Shown piece after piece: positions 1 through 9,025 of a stretch of 64,000 nucleotides of DNA. The position numbers were made by a program, and so were the translations under genes. Every line of letters begins with the position of its first letter. The stretch's first letter is position 1. The stretch is from Acidipropionibacterium acidipropionici (GTDB taxonomy: Bacteria > Actinomycetota > Actinomycetes > Propionibacteriales > Propionibacteriaceae). The notes under the pieces are model-generated. The model was not told the origin of the DNA and made no database searches. It worked only from the letters and a program-made list of their open reading frames with translations. The stretch is from assembly GCF_001441165.1 (NCBI RefSeq), contig NZ_CP013126.1:1517551-1581550 (forward strand). The letters run 5' to 3'.

Positions 1-1401
1 GCCCTTGTCGGCGAAGTTCGAGCGGGCGTGCTCCAGGTCGTGGGCCGACAGGTCCGATCCGTAGGTGTCGGCCGGCGGGAAGTGGGTGAAGATCCGGGTG
101 CCGTCGATGCCCTCCCACCAGAACGAGTGGTGGGGGAACCGGTCCACCTGGTTCCAGGAGATCTTCTGGGTGAGGAACCAGCGGGCCCCGGCAAGTTTCG
201 CCAGCTGAGGAAGGGCTCCGGAGTAGCCGAAGGAGTCCGGCAGCCACACCTCTTCGCACGGCCGTCCGACGTTGTCGATGAAGTACCGCTGCCCGTAGAG
301 GAGCTGGCGGCACATCGCCTCCCCGCCGGGCAGGTTGGCGTCGGACTCCACCCACATGCCGCCGACCGGGACGACGTTGCCGGCCTCCACGGCGTCGATC
401 AGCCGCGCGAACAGTTCAGGATGATCGGCCTGCAGCCATGTCCAGTGCTGGGCGGCGGGGAAGGCGAAGATGTGCTCGGGATGGTCGGCGATGAGGTTGA
501 GCTGGTTGGCGACGGTGCGGGCCACCTTGCGCCGGGTCTCGCGCAGCGGCCACAGCCAGGCGGAGTCGATGTGGGCATGGCCGACGGCGCCCATGAGCTG
601 CGCGGATGCGGCGGCGGGGCGGGCCAGCATCGCTGCGAGCTGGGCGCGTGACGCCGAGGCGGTGGCGGGGATGTCCCACAGGTCCAGGCGGTCCAGCGCC
701 CGGTCCAGGGCCCGCCGGATCTCCCAGGCCCGCTCGGAGTCCTCCGGTAGTTCGCGGGCCAGACCGGACAGAGTGACGACGTCGGCGATCAGCTCGCGCA
801 CCTGGTCGTGGACGATGACCAGATCGGCGCGGCGCAGCACGTAGTACGGGGCCTGCGAGGCGGTGAGCTTGTCCCCGTCCTCGGTGGGCTGGAAGGGCGG
901 GGTGCCGAGCAGGACGGGGTTGGACGCCGCCTCGACGTAGATCTCGATGCGCCCGTCGCCGTCGGGCTCGGCGGGGATCCAGGTGTTGCGCGGATTGAGG
1001 CCCTTGACGACCGACCCGTCCGGGCGGAACACCAGGCCCTCGCACTGGAAGCCGGGGGAGTCGTACTCGCCACCGAGATCCAGCACCAGCTCCAGATGCT
1101 CTCCTCTTACCTCGGGCGGAACCGTTGCCCGTAGCCGTAGCCACGTCGTGCCCCAGGGCGGGCCCCAGCTGCGGCCGGTCTCGAAGGGTTCGTAGTCGAG
1201 CGCCAGACCCTCGGCCGGGCTGATCGGCTCGCCCTGGCCGACGGCGCCGGGGCGGGCGGAGGGGTTCGTGCTCCCGGCCGGGTCGGTGACCTGGGCCCGT
1301 GCCACGTCGAGCCCACCCACCACGGTGGTCTCGGCGGGCCGGATCTTCTCGGCCAGATGACGCCGCACCCGAGCGTCGAGAACGGCTGCGCTGTCGTGCA
1401 T
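1..1401 (-). CDS. alpha-mannosidase, GH38 (3' end outside window)
   Basis: Glycoside hydrolase family 38 enzyme releasing alpha-linked mannose from glycans or oligosaccharides, probably cytoplasmic because no signal peptide is seen. The frame is open from the ATG at 1401 to the window edge (467 codons); the C-terminal half lies outside. Residues 1-250 form the N-terminal beta-rich domain; the catalytic domain begins at about 272 with GHAHIDSAWLWP, which carries the zinc-binding His and Asp of the family, followed near 389 by LPDSFGYSGALPQL. The start has no Shine-Dalgarno; a CAGGCT box six bases upstream (1408-1413) suggests a leaderless transcript. It follows two tandem palindromes and is separate from the beta-glycoside locus at 18-26 kb. 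Confidence 0.93.
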   Translation of the reverse strand, partial: MHDSAAVLDARVRRHLAEKIRPAETTVVGGLDVARAQVTDPAGSTNPSARPGAVGQGEPISPAEGLALDYEPFETGRSWGPPWGTTWLRLRATVPPEVRGEHLELVLDLGGEYDSPGFQCEGLVFRPDGSVVKGLNPRNTWIPAEPDGDGRIEIYVEAASNPVLLGTPPFQPTEDGDKLTASQAPYYVLRRADLVIVHDQVRELIADVVTLSGLARELPEDSERAWEIRRALDRALDRLDLWDIPATASASRAQLAAMLARPAAASAQLMGAVGHAHIDSAWLWPLRETRRKVARTVANQLNLIADHPEHIFAFPAAQHWTWLQADHPELFARLIDAVEAGNVVPVGGMWVESDANLPGGEAMCRQLLYGQRYFIDNVGRPCEEVWLPDSFGYSGALPQLAKLAGARWFLTQKISWNQVDRFPHHSFWWEGIDGTRIFTHFPPADTYGSDLSAHDLEHARSNFADKG

Positions 1402-1407
1402 GCCGCC

Positions 1408-1413
1408 AGCCTG
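1408..1413 (-). promoter_or_regulatory. possible leaderless -10 box of GH38 gene
   Basis: Minus strand reads CAGGCT six bases before the ATG. It is a C-variant of the TAnnnT boxes seen at other starts in this window, so weaker evidence. Confidence 0.35.
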
Positions 1414-1425
1414 CCACGTCCGGTC

Positions 1426-1593
1426 GGCAATGAGTTCTGCCACCACAGCGCCACCGGTCGCACTATCCACTCGGCGGCCAGCAGATGTCAGAACTCATTG
1501 CGGGCCGATACCTCGCAGAGATGAGTTCTGCCACCAGGAAGCCGCCGGTCGCACTATCCACTCGCCGGCGCTGTGGTGGCAGAACTCATTGCC
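1426..1593. repeat. tandem pair of palindromic units (91-bp period)
   Basis: The outermost arms 1426-1450 and 1569-1593 are a perfect 25-bp inverted repeat. Inside, 1430-1477 is repeated with few changes at 1521-1568, and CAGAACTCATTGC at 1489-1501 recurs at 1580-1592, so the region is two copies of one imperfect palindrome offset by 91 bp. It fills the gap between the radical SAM stop and the mannosidase start. It may act as a terminator or be a small mobile repeat; no transposase is nearby. Confidence 0.85.
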
Positions 1594-1601
1594 CGCGGAC
1601 C

Positions 1602-2903
1602 TCAGGCGAACAGCTCGGCCCCTTCGCGGACCACACCCTCGGGCAGCGGGCCGTCGTACCCGGCGGGAACGTGAGCACACGACGGGTCGGAGGCCAGGTA
1701 GTCCCCGGTCATCGCATAGGCCGTGGCCCGCGACCCACCGCAGAAGTGGTTGAACTCGCAGACACCGCATTTGCCGTGGAAGCCCTTGGGGTTGCGCAGC
1801 GCCTTCATCTCGGGGGAGTCCCGGTAGATCTCGGCGAAGGGCTTCTCCTTGATCGACCCGCAGTGGATCGGCAGGAAACCCGAGGGGTAGATGTCGCCGA
1901 CATGGTCGACGAAGACGAACCCGGAGCCGTCGTTGATCGCCAGCGGGGTGCGCGGGGGTCGAGGAGCCTCGATATCGGAACCGAGCAGCTTGGTGGTCTC
2001 ATCGGTGAGCCAGCGATACAGCTCGCCGTGCTGGCGCGGTGCGGCCTCGCCGCGCTCCACGGCCTGACGCTGGAAGGCGATCCGGCGGTACTGCGGCGCC
2101 TCGGTCGTCTTGATCGCCACCCGCGTCGAATTGTCGTGCAGCCAGTACAGGACGTCCTCGCGCTCATAGGGCGAGAGCATGTCCAGGTGGGCGCCGCGCC
2201 CGGTGGGCACCAGCATGAATGTGTAGAACATGAAGGCGCCCAGGTCGATGGCGTTCTTCATCATCTGCGGGGCGTCATGGATGTTCGACTTCGTGAACAC
2301 CGTGTTGAGCTGGAACCGGATGCCCATGTCGGTGAGCATCCGACACGCCTCGACGGTCCGGTCGAAGGTGCCCGGGATGCCGCGGAAGGCGTCGTGGGAG
2401 GCGGCCGTCCCGCCGTCCAGGGACATCGACATCATCGACATCCCCGCATCCTGCAGCTCCTTGACGCGGTCATAGGTGAACAGCGGGGTCACCGACGGCG
2501 ACACCGAGACGTGCAGCCCCCTGCCCACCCCGTAGGCCACGAGCTCGGCCAGATCGTCCCGCTCGAAGCAGTCGCCGCCCGAGAGCACCAGCATCGGGTA
2601 GGGCTTCTCGTAGCTCGCCAGCTGGTCCATCAGGTCCTTGCCCTGGGCGGTGGTGAGCTGACCCGGGGCGGCGTGGTGCTGGGCGTCGGCGCGGCAGTGC
2701 TTGCACACCAGGGCGCAGGCCCGGGTCACCTCCCAGATGACGATGAAGGGCTTCTTGGACAGATCGTGCTTGATCTCGCGGACCAGCGGGTGACCACCCG
2801 GATGGCCCCCGGGATGACCGGGGTGACCGCCCGGATGCCCTGGATGCCCCACTGAATGTCCGACTCCGGGGTGTCCGGATCCGGGATGCGTAGCGGTGGT
2901 CAC
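1602..2903 (-). CDS. radical SAM/SPASM protein with His-Gly-Pro-rich head
   Basis: 433-residue radical SAM enzyme with the S-adenosylmethionine 4Fe-4S motif CALVCKHC (Cys 63, 67, 70) and a C-terminal SPASM cluster region starting CGVCEFNHFCGG. It resembles the AhbD/NirJ-like group (TIGR04053-type) tied to heme or other tetrapyrrole chemistry; the exact reaction cannot be told from sequence. Residues 6-39 are a repetitive H-P-G stretch with nine His, a likely metal-binding head that is not part of the fold. The GTG start overlaps the hemY stop by four bases and is preceded by AAGGAGG, so translation is coupled to hemY. That coupling is the best clue that it works on a porphyrin intermediate. 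Start choice is firm; function is inference. Confidence 0.88.
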   Translation of the reverse strand: MTTATHPGSGHPGVGHSVGHPGHPGGHPGHPGGHPGGHPLVREIKHDLSKKPFIVIWEVTRACALVCKHCRADAQHHAAPGQLTTAQGKDLMDQLASYEKPYPMLVLSGGDCFERDDLAELVAYGVGRGLHVSVSPSVTPLFTYDRVKELQDAGMSMMSMSLDGGTAASHDAFRGIPGTFDRTVEACRMLTDMGIRFQLNTVFTKSNIHDAPQMMKNAIDLGAFMFYTFMLVPTGRGAHLDMLSPYEREDVLYWLHDNSTRVAIKTTEAPQYRRIAFQRQAVERGEAAPRQHGELYRWLTDETTKLLGSDIEAPRPPRTPLAINDGSGFVFVDHVGDIYPSGFLPIHCGSIKEKPFAEIYRDSPEMKALRNPKGFHGKCGVCEFNHFCGGSRATAYAMTGDYLASDPSCAHVPAGYDGPLPEGVVREGAELFA

Positions 2904-4719
2904 AGGGTTCCTCCTTGTTCGCGGGGATCGCGCGGATCGCGGTCCAGGAAAGCGCTGATCTGACGGGCCAGCCTACGGCCGGCGAGGATGGCGGTGCCGA
3001 CTCCGGCCCCGTCTGTCGCGCACCCTCCGAGTCCCAGTCCCGGCACCTCGGACAGGGCTGCGGCAAGGGACTCCATGCGGCCCCTGTGCCCCGGGGCTGG
3101 CTGTGGCATGGCGTTCGGGAAGCGGGCGACCAGGGTGCACATCCTCCTGCGGGCATCCTTGGACGGCACGGTGACGGCCTCGGCCGGGGCCGCGACCGGC
3201 AGTCCCAGACGGCGCAGTTCCGCGACGACGGCGCGCGCCAGATCGTCGTCGGTCATGGCGTCCAGGGGCCGTCCGCCGTCGCGTCCCGCACTCACGCGCA
3301 GCACGAGGCGGTCGCCGCCGAGGGTTGTCGGCCACTTGTGAGACAGGTTGGTCACCTGGCGGATGAGCGGCGACCAGCCCGAGCCGATGAACCAGGTGGC
3401 GGCCCCCGACAACGGATGAGCGGCCAAGGTCTCGTCCAGGGGCAGGTCGAGGATCACAGTGGCCACGCTCACCGCGCGCAGCCCGGCGAGGATCTCGGCG
3501 GCCCGGGGGCTCACATCGGCCAGCATGCCGGCCGCGGAGGCGGAACCGGTGGCCACCACGACGGCGTCGGCGGTGAGCTCCCGGGCGCCGTCGAGGCCCT
3601 CGACGCCGACCCGCCAGGCCGTCCCGCCGTCGTTGGGAGGCGTCAGCCGGGTGGCCCTGGTGTTCAGCAGCAGTGTCCCGCGGGCCCGCACCGAAGCGGC
3701 CAGGCGATCGGCCAGTGTCGCGGTGCCCCTGGGCCAGGAGGCCAGCGAGGGGGCGGGCGCCTGCCGGTCGAGGTCCTCCTCCTGCAGACCCATCATCCGA
3801 ATCATCCGGTGATACCCGCGGAGGGGCAGCCCCCTCGCCCAGCCGGCGGCCCGCCGGGCCTCCCGGCCGAGGGTGCCCAGCAGCATCGAGTCCCCCTCGG
3901 CGGCGGTCTCGACCAGTGCCGGGGCCGCGGCGGCCAGGCTGAAGCGGTTGATGTCGGCGGCGTGGATCGCTCCCAGCAGGGGGTCGACGACGGCGCGGGC
4001 GACCTGGGGGCCGAATCTGGTCTCGATGAACTCGCCGACGCTGACGTCCCCGTCGATGTGACGCCGGCCGGTGATCGGTTCGGCGGCGGCCCGCAGGAGG
4101 CCGCTGGGGGAGAGGATCTGGGAGCGGACGGTGGGCAGCAGCCGGGTGGGGCCGGTGGGTGTGACGCCGTCGGGCATCGGCACCGCGCCACGCCGGCTCG
4201 ACAGCAGGGCGGGTCCCGGCCGCGGATGGGTCATGGAGGCGGTCAGCCCCAGCTCCTCGACCAGGGCGGCGACGCCGGGGGCGCGCAGCGGGACGGTCTC
4301 GGCGCCCATCTCGACCACCCTGGGAGCATGTGCCGGGATCCCCGCAGTCGGTGCCCGCAGGGGCTCGGTGATCCGCCGGCCGGTGCCGAGCTCGACCACC
4401 TCCTCCTCGTCGGAGGCTGCGGAGTCATCGGGCGCATCGGTGCTGGTGGGACGGGGCGCCACGCCATGGGGCCGGTTGCATTGACGCCGTCGGGGGGAGT
4501 AGGTGCGGCGGAGTCGCGATCCGCCTGGCCGGACCGGGGTTCGCCCACGGCGAACTCACCGGGTTCCCCCGATCTGCGCAGGACTTCTGAGCGCACCTGA
4601 CCACCGGGGCGCCCGGAGGCCTCGACCAGGGTCACCTGCGCACCGGCGCGCGCGAGCGCGTGGGCGGCGACCAGCCCGCACACCCCACCGCCGATGACGA
4701 TCACGGACTTGTCAGGCAC
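2900..4719 (-). pseudogene. hemY: protoporphyrinogen/coproporphyrinogen oxidase, frameshifted
   Basis: FAD-dependent oxidase of porphyrinogen (HemG/HemY/CgoX family), heme pathway. The N-terminal part has the dinucleotide-binding motif VIGGGVCGLVAAHALARAG and VEASGRPGGQVRSE; the C-terminal part, from about 4440 to 2900, has EMGAETVPLRAPG, FGPQVARAVVDPLLGAIHA and the C-terminal GLGLGGCATDGAGVGTAILAGR. The two parts are in different frames. The downstream frame has a stop at 4556-4558, so the switch must fall between 4556 and about 4440; the run of six G at 4492-4497 is the best candidate, where one more base restores the frame. The GTG at 4719 is preferred because TAGCGT lies seven bases upstream. 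True inactivation and assembly error cannot be separated here. Confidence 0.85.
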
Positions 4720-4726
4720 GAGGGAC

Positions 4727-4732
4727 ACGCTA
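4727..4732 (-). promoter_or_regulatory. -10 box, leaderless hemY start
   Basis: TAGCGT on the minus strand, seven bases before the GTG at 4719, with no Shine-Dalgarno. Confidence 0.5.
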
Positions 4733-4834
4733 CGTAACGAGGGTCCGGCGACTGCGCGCGGGGGGCGCATAAGTACGGGAAAGGTCGTGGAAACCGGGCG
4801 GTGGGGACGTTCCGCCTCGCCGTGGTGAGATTCC

Positions 4835-4884
4835 TACCGAACCGTAGGTTTATGGTTGTGGGGAACTTACCGAACCGTAGGTTT
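4835..4884 (+). promoter_or_regulatory. duplicated operator-like site before the 2-oxoacid dehydrogenase operon
   Basis: The 17-mer TACCGAACCGTAGGTTT occurs exactly twice, at 4835-4851 and 4868-4884, 33 bp apart, about three helical turns. Each copy holds the short dyad AACC-GTA-GGTT. The pair lies in the divergent gap between hemY and the E1 alpha gene, 72-121 bp before the latter's start. It looks like a two-site operator for a dimeric repressor such as a TetR-family protein; the regulator is not in the window. Confidence 0.6.
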
Positions 4885-4955
4885 GGGTTGTGGGGCCGTC
4901 CTCGGCACCGCAGAATGGTTCACTGCACACACATGTCGTCTCCTTGGAGGTGCCC

Positions 4956-6095
4956 ATGGCCGGAGCGGAGACCCTCACGACCTCCCATCCGGTGGATCAG
5001 CCCGATCCATCGATGGTTCAACTTCTTTCCCCCGAAGGCGTGCGGAAGGACAGCCCGGAATACCCGATCGATCTCGATGCCGAGCAGCTCCGCCAGGCGC
5101 TGGAGCACATGGTCCTGGCCCGGCGCCTCGACGTCGAAGGGACCAATCTCCAGCGCCACGGCGAGCTCAGCCTGTGGCCCCCGCTGATCGGCCAGGAGGC
5201 CACCCAGGCCGGCGCCATCCTGGCGATCGGCCCCAACGACCAGGTCTTCCCCGGCTACCGCGAGCAGGCCCTTGGCCACTGGATGGGCGTCAGCATCGCC
5301 GACATCCTGGCCACCTGGCGGGGCTCGGCGATCTGCCCCTGGGACACCGTGGCCACCCGCTTCGGCGCCTACCCGGTGATGATCGGTTCGGGCGCCCTGC
5401 ACGGCGTCGGCTACGCGATGGGCATCCAGCGCGACGGCATGACCGGCCACGACGACCCGTCCACCGACGCCGCGGCCCTGCTCTTCCACGGGGACGGCGG
5501 CATGAGCGAGGGCGATGTCAGCGAGTCCTACGTCTTCGCCGCCGCCAACCAGGCCCCCATCGTGTTCTGTTGCGTCAACAACCAGTACGCCATCTCCGAG
5601 CGCACCACCGTCTCGGCGCGCACGTCTCTGTTCCGCCGGGCCGCCGGATTCGGGATCCACTCGGTCCAGGTCGACGGAAATGACGCCATCGCGATGGCCG
5701 CGGTGCTGCGCGACTGCCTGCGGCGGGCCCGCAACGGCGAGGGGCCCTGCTTCGTGGAGGCCTGGACCTACCGGATGGGCGCCCACACCACCACCGACGA
5801 CCCCACCCGCTACCGCAGCAAGGAGGAGGAGCAGGCCTGGGCCGCCCTCGACCCGATCGTGCGACTGCGCACCCACCTGCTGAACGAACACCTCATCGAC
5901 GACGACTGGCTGGCCGCTCTCGACGAACGTGCCGACGCCTTCGGCGCCTCGGTGCGCGCCGCCATCGACGACATCCCCGAACCCGATCTCGTCGCCGAGC
6001 TGGGCAACGTCTACGTCGATCCCACCCCCGACATCCGGCGGGAGCAGCAGGAGCTGGCCGACTGGCTGGCCCTGGACCCCGAGGAGGCCAACTGA
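4956..6095 (+). CDS. 2-oxoacid dehydrogenase E1 component, alpha subunit
   Basis: Thiamine-diphosphate-dependent E1 alpha chain (379 residues) that decarboxylates a 2-oxoacid (pyruvate or branched-chain) in a multienzyme complex. The ThDP-binding motif is GDGGMSEGDVSES near residue 178, ending NNQYAIS; the phosphorylation-loop equivalent is YRMGAHTTTDDPTRYR near 273. The ATG at 4956 is chosen because CTTGGAGG precedes it; an upstream ATG at 4890 lacks a ribosome site. It is the first gene of a three-gene operon; its stop overlaps the E1 beta start (TGATG). The long N-terminus and PDPSMVQLLSPEG segment favour the branched-chain/pyruvate type of actinobacteria over acetoin dehydrogenase, but the substrate cannot be fixed. 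Confidence 0.92.
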   Translation: MAGAETLTTSHPVDQPDPSMVQLLSPEGVRKDSPEYPIDLDAEQLRQALEHMVLARRLDVEGTNLQRHGELSLWPPLIGQEATQAGAILAIGPNDQVFPGYREQALGHWMGVSIADILATWRGSAICPWDTVATRFGAYPVMIGSGALHGVGYAMGIQRDGMTGHDDPSTDAAALLFHGDGGMSEGDVSESYVFAAANQAPIVFCCVNNQYAISERTTVSARTSLFRRAAGFGIHSVQVDGNDAIAMAAVLRDCLRRARNGEGPCFVEAWTYRMGAHTTTDDPTRYRSKEEEQAWAALDPIVRLRTHLLNEHLIDDDWLAALDERADAFGASVRAAIDDIPEPDLVAELGNVYVDPTPDIRREQQELADWLALDPEEAN

Positions 6096-7222
6096 TGACC
6101 ACCCAGATTCAGCACGACACGCAGATTCAGCACACCACGCGGCGCAACGGTGAGTCCGCCACGGACCTCGAATCACCGGGGGAGCAGGGCATCCGGAACA
6201 CGCGCGAGGACCGGCAGCTCGCCGCGGCGGCGTCACCCGCTCTGCCTCCCACCGGCGTCCTCACCCTCGCCAAGGGTCTCAACGCCGGTCTGCACGACGC
6301 CTTGGCCACCGACCCGAAGGCCCTCCTCATGGGTGAGGACGTCGGCACCCTCGGCGGCGTCTTCCGGATCACCGACGGCCTCAAGGCCGAGTTCGGCGCC
6401 TCCCGGGTCGTCGACACCCCGCTCGCCGAGTCCGGGATCGTCGGCACCGCGATCGGTCTGGCGATGCGCGGTTACCACCCCTGCGTCGAGATCCAGTTCG
6501 ACGGCTTCCACGCACCCGCCTTCGACCAGATCGTCTCCCAGCTCGCCCGTTACCGCGCCCGGGTCGGCGGCGCCTGGTCGCTGCCGGTGACCATCCGCAT
6601 CCCCTTCGGGGGCGGCGTCGGATCCCCCGAGCACCACTCCGAGTCGCCCGAGGCCTTCTACACCGGCGTCCCCGGGCTCAAGGTCGTCGCCTGCTCCAGC
6701 CCCGACGACGCCTACTGGATGGCCCGCCAGGCGATCGCCTCCCCGGACCCCGTGATCCTCTTCGAGCCCAAGCGCCGCTACTACAGTCGCGGGCCGGTCT
6801 CCCCGGTCGCCGAACTGGGGCTCCACCAGGCCCGTATCGTCCGCCCCGGCACCGACATCACCGTGCTGGCCTGGGGCCCAATGGTCCAGACCTGCGTGGA
6901 CGCCTCCGACGCGGCCGCCGAGGAGGGGACCTCCCTGGAGGTCATCGACCTGCGCTCCCTGTCCCCCCTCGACATGGCCACCATCGAGGCCTCGGTGAGC
7001 AAGACCACCCGGGCCGTCGTCGTCCACGAGGCCCCGAAGTCGGGTGCGCTGGGCGCCGAGATCGCCGCTCGGCTCTCCGAGAGCCTCTACTACGTGATGG
7101 AGTCCCCGGTGCTGCGGGTGGCCGGATGGGACACCCCCTACCCGCCCAGCCGCGCCGAGAACAACCACATCCCCGACGCCGACCGGATTCTCGACGCCGT
7201 GGACCGCTCGCTGGCCATGTGA
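6095..7222 (+). CDS. 2-oxoacid dehydrogenase E1 component, beta subunit
   Basis: E1 beta chain (375 residues), partner of the upstream alpha subunit. Conserved blocks: LMGEDVGTLGGVFRIT near 80, FDGFHAPAFDQIVSQLARYR near 136, the cation-loop region IPFGGGVGSPEHHSESPEA near 168, and the C-terminal transketolase domain with VIDLRSLSPLD. The ATG overlaps the alpha stop by one base, implying translational coupling. The first 50 residues are non-conserved and begin with a small tandem repeat, TQIQHDTQIQHTT, so the native start may be internal, but no better ribosome site was seen. Confidence 0.92.
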   Translation: MTTQIQHDTQIQHTTRRNGESATDLESPGEQGIRNTREDRQLAAAASPALPPTGVLTLAKGLNAGLHDALATDPKALLMGEDVGTLGGVFRITDGLKAEFGASRVVDTPLAESGIVGTAIGLAMRGYHPCVEIQFDGFHAPAFDQIVSQLARYRARVGGAWSLPVTIRIPFGGGVGSPEHHSESPEAFYTGVPGLKVVACSSPDDAYWMARQAIASPDPVILFEPKRRYYSRGPVSPVAELGLHQARIVRPGTDITVLAWGPMVQTCVDASDAAAEEGTSLEVIDLRSLSPLDMATIEASVSKTTRAVVVHEAPKSGALGAEIAARLSESLYYVMESPVLRVAGWDTPYPPSRAENNHIPDADRILDAVDRSLAM

Positions 7223-7280
7223 GCCGGCGGGTCAACACAACCGGTGAACCAGGACATCTGATCAACTGCGAGGAGCAGAC

Positions 7281-8786
7281 GTGAAGTATTACCGCATGCC
7301 CGATCCGGGCGAGGGACTCACCGAGGCCGAGGTGGTGTCCTGGCGGGTGGCCGAGGGCGACACCGTCGAGGTCAACGACGTCCTGTGCGAGGTGGAGACC
7401 GCCAAGTCGATCGTCGAGCTGCCGAGCCCCTTCGCCGGCACCGTCGCCAAGATCCGCGCCGCCGAGGGCGACACCGTCCCGGTCGGCGGGCCGCTGGTGG
7501 CCATCGACGAGGGCGGCGACGATGAGCCCGAACCCGAGCTGCTGGTCGGCCATATCTCGGCCGAGAAGGGTGGACGACGCCGTCGCCGCCGCGGCGCAGG
7601 GGCCTCGGCCCCCGAGCCAGGATCGGCTCCCGCGGCCGACTCGGTCCCCGCGGCCCCGTCGACCCCGGCGCCCACCCCCGCGGCGCAGGAGAGCCCCGTC
7701 CAGGCCCCGCAGCGATCCTGCGAGAAGACCTGCGAGACGCCGGCCGCCACCCAGCCCGAGGCCGCACCCGCGGCCCGCGCCGTCGAACCCGCGCAGCCCC
7801 AGCCCCCGCGTGCCGACGTCACCGAGGGGCCCGAGCACGTCCTCGCCAAGCCCCCGGCCCGTCGACTGGCCAAGGATCTGGGCATCGACCTCTCCTCGGT
7901 GAGCGGTACCGGTCTCGGCGGAGTGGTCACCCGCACCGACGTCAAGCAGGCCGCCACCGATCGCGACGCCTCTCCCGCCGTCCCCACCGCGCCCGCCGGA
8001 GACGTCCCGGACTCCTGGCGGTCGATCTCCCCGGCCTCGCGCAAGCTGCTCGACGGCGACCCCACCGACGCGTCGGGGGCCGAGCGCAGGGTTCGCATCC
8101 AGGGCGTCCGCAAGGTCACCGCCCAGGCCATGAAGGAGTCCATCGACACCAAGGCGCTGGTCACCAGCTTCATCACCTGCGACGTCAGCCGCAGCATGGA
8201 GCTCGTCGACAAGCTCCGCAAGGACCGCAAGTTCAAGGGCCTGCGCGTCTCCCCGCTCACCCTGTGGTGCCGGGCCGCCTGCCTGGCGATGACCCGCACC
8301 CCCGTCATCAACGCCCGGTGGGATGACGAGTCCGGCGAGATCGTCTACAACCGCGACATCAACCTCGGTATCGCCGCCGCCACCCCGCGCGGCCTCATGG
8401 TGCCGGTGCTGCGCGGGGCCCAGGACATGAACCTCCTCGAGCTCGCCCAGGAGCTCACCCGCATCATCGCCATCGCCAAGGAGGACCGGCTCACCCCGTC
8501 CGACTACTCCGGCGGCACCTTCTCGATCTCCAATGTCGGGGTCTTCGGACTGGACGCCGGCACCCCCGTCGTCAACCGGACCGAATCGGCGCTGCTGGTG
8601 CTCGGCACCATCGCCCGCCGGCCCTGGGTGATCGGCGAGGGGGCCGAGGAGAAGATCGTGCCCCGCTGGGTCACCACCATGAGCCTCGGATTCGACCACC
8701 GCCTGGTCGACGGGGAGCAGGGTTCGATCTTCCTCCACGACGTCGCCGAGATCCTCTCGGAGCCGGACACGGCGCTGCTGTACTAG
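7281..8786 (+). CDS. 2-oxoacid dehydrogenase E2, dihydrolipoamide acyltransferase
   Basis: Core acyltransferase (501 residues). One lipoyl domain at the N-terminus carries the lipoylated Lys in VETAKSIVELP (about residue 41). A Pro/Ala-rich linker follows, then the peripheral-subunit-binding domain PPARRLAKDLGIDLSSVSG (about 192-226), then the catalytic domain ending in DHRLVDGEQG, whose His and Asp are catalytic. GTG at 7281 is preceded by GAGGAG; an in-frame ATG at 7296 is a weaker option. A 58-bp gap separates it from E1 beta. No E3 (lipoamide dehydrogenase) gene is present, so the complex must use one encoded elsewhere. A G-run/ACGA/C-run hairpin follows the stop. Confidence 0.93.
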   Translation: MKYYRMPDPGEGLTEAEVVSWRVAEGDTVEVNDVLCEVETAKSIVELPSPFAGTVAKIRAAEGDTVPVGGPLVAIDEGGDDEPEPELLVGHISAEKGGRRRRRRGAGASAPEPGSAPAADSVPAAPSTPAPTPAAQESPVQAPQRSCEKTCETPAATQPEAAPAARAVEPAQPQPPRADVTEGPEHVLAKPPARRLAKDLGIDLSSVSGTGLGGVVTRTDVKQAATDRDASPAVPTAPAGDVPDSWRSISPASRKLLDGDPTDASGAERRVRIQGVRKVTAQAMKESIDTKALVTSFITCDVSRSMELVDKLRKDRKFKGLRVSPLTLWCRAACLAMTRTPVINARWDDESGEIVYNRDINLGIAAATPRGLMVPVLRGAQDMNLLELAQELTRIIAIAKEDRLTPSDYSGGTFSISNVGVFGLDAGTPVVNRTESALLVLGTIARRPWVIGEGAEEKIVPRWVTTMSLGFDHRLVDGEQGSIFLHDVAEILSEPDTALLY

Positions 8787-8794
8787 AAGAGGCA

Positions 8795-8808
8795 GGGGGA
8801 CGACCCCC
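8795..8808 (+). repeat. 3' hairpin, G5-ACGA-C5
   Basis: GGGGGACGACCCCC begins eight bases after the E2 stop. It is a 5-bp stem with an ACGA loop, without a T tract, followed by degraded repeat sequence rich in CGCTGCG/TGCGTCGC. Same family as the elements behind pheA, serS, argG, the quinone oxidoreductase and the flippase. Confidence 0.7.
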
Positions 8809-8943
8809 TTGCAACCCTCGTAGCGACAGCCTTCGCTGTGGTGACGTCTGCGTCGCTGGCCTCGCGCTGCGGGTGGAGTCTGTGCCCGTGTTGAGGCGCT
8901 CGCTTCCCCCCCTGCGGGTGAAATCCGAGCACATCCAGAGACG

Positions 8944-9007
8944 AATCTCCCGCTCAACGGGGTGTTTCGTCGTCGCAGCGACGGCGAACCCCGTTGAGCG
9001 GGAGATT
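8944..9007. repeat. long palindrome, 20-bp arms
   Basis: Arms 8944-8963 and 8988-9007 are a perfect 20-bp inverted repeat starting AATCTCCCGCTCAACGGGGT; the 24-base centre holds a smaller hairpin (CGTCG-CAG-CGACG). It lies in the gap between the convergent E2 and DUF4282 genes and could serve as a bidirectional terminator. Confidence 0.8.
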
Positions 9008-9025
9008 GGTCCGGAGGCTCGGCTC

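Noticed and set aside
4243-4455. Downstream part of the N-terminal hemY frame as a separate protein
   Set aside because: The same bases in the other frame carry conserved oxidase sequence; this stretch is read through only because of the frame change.
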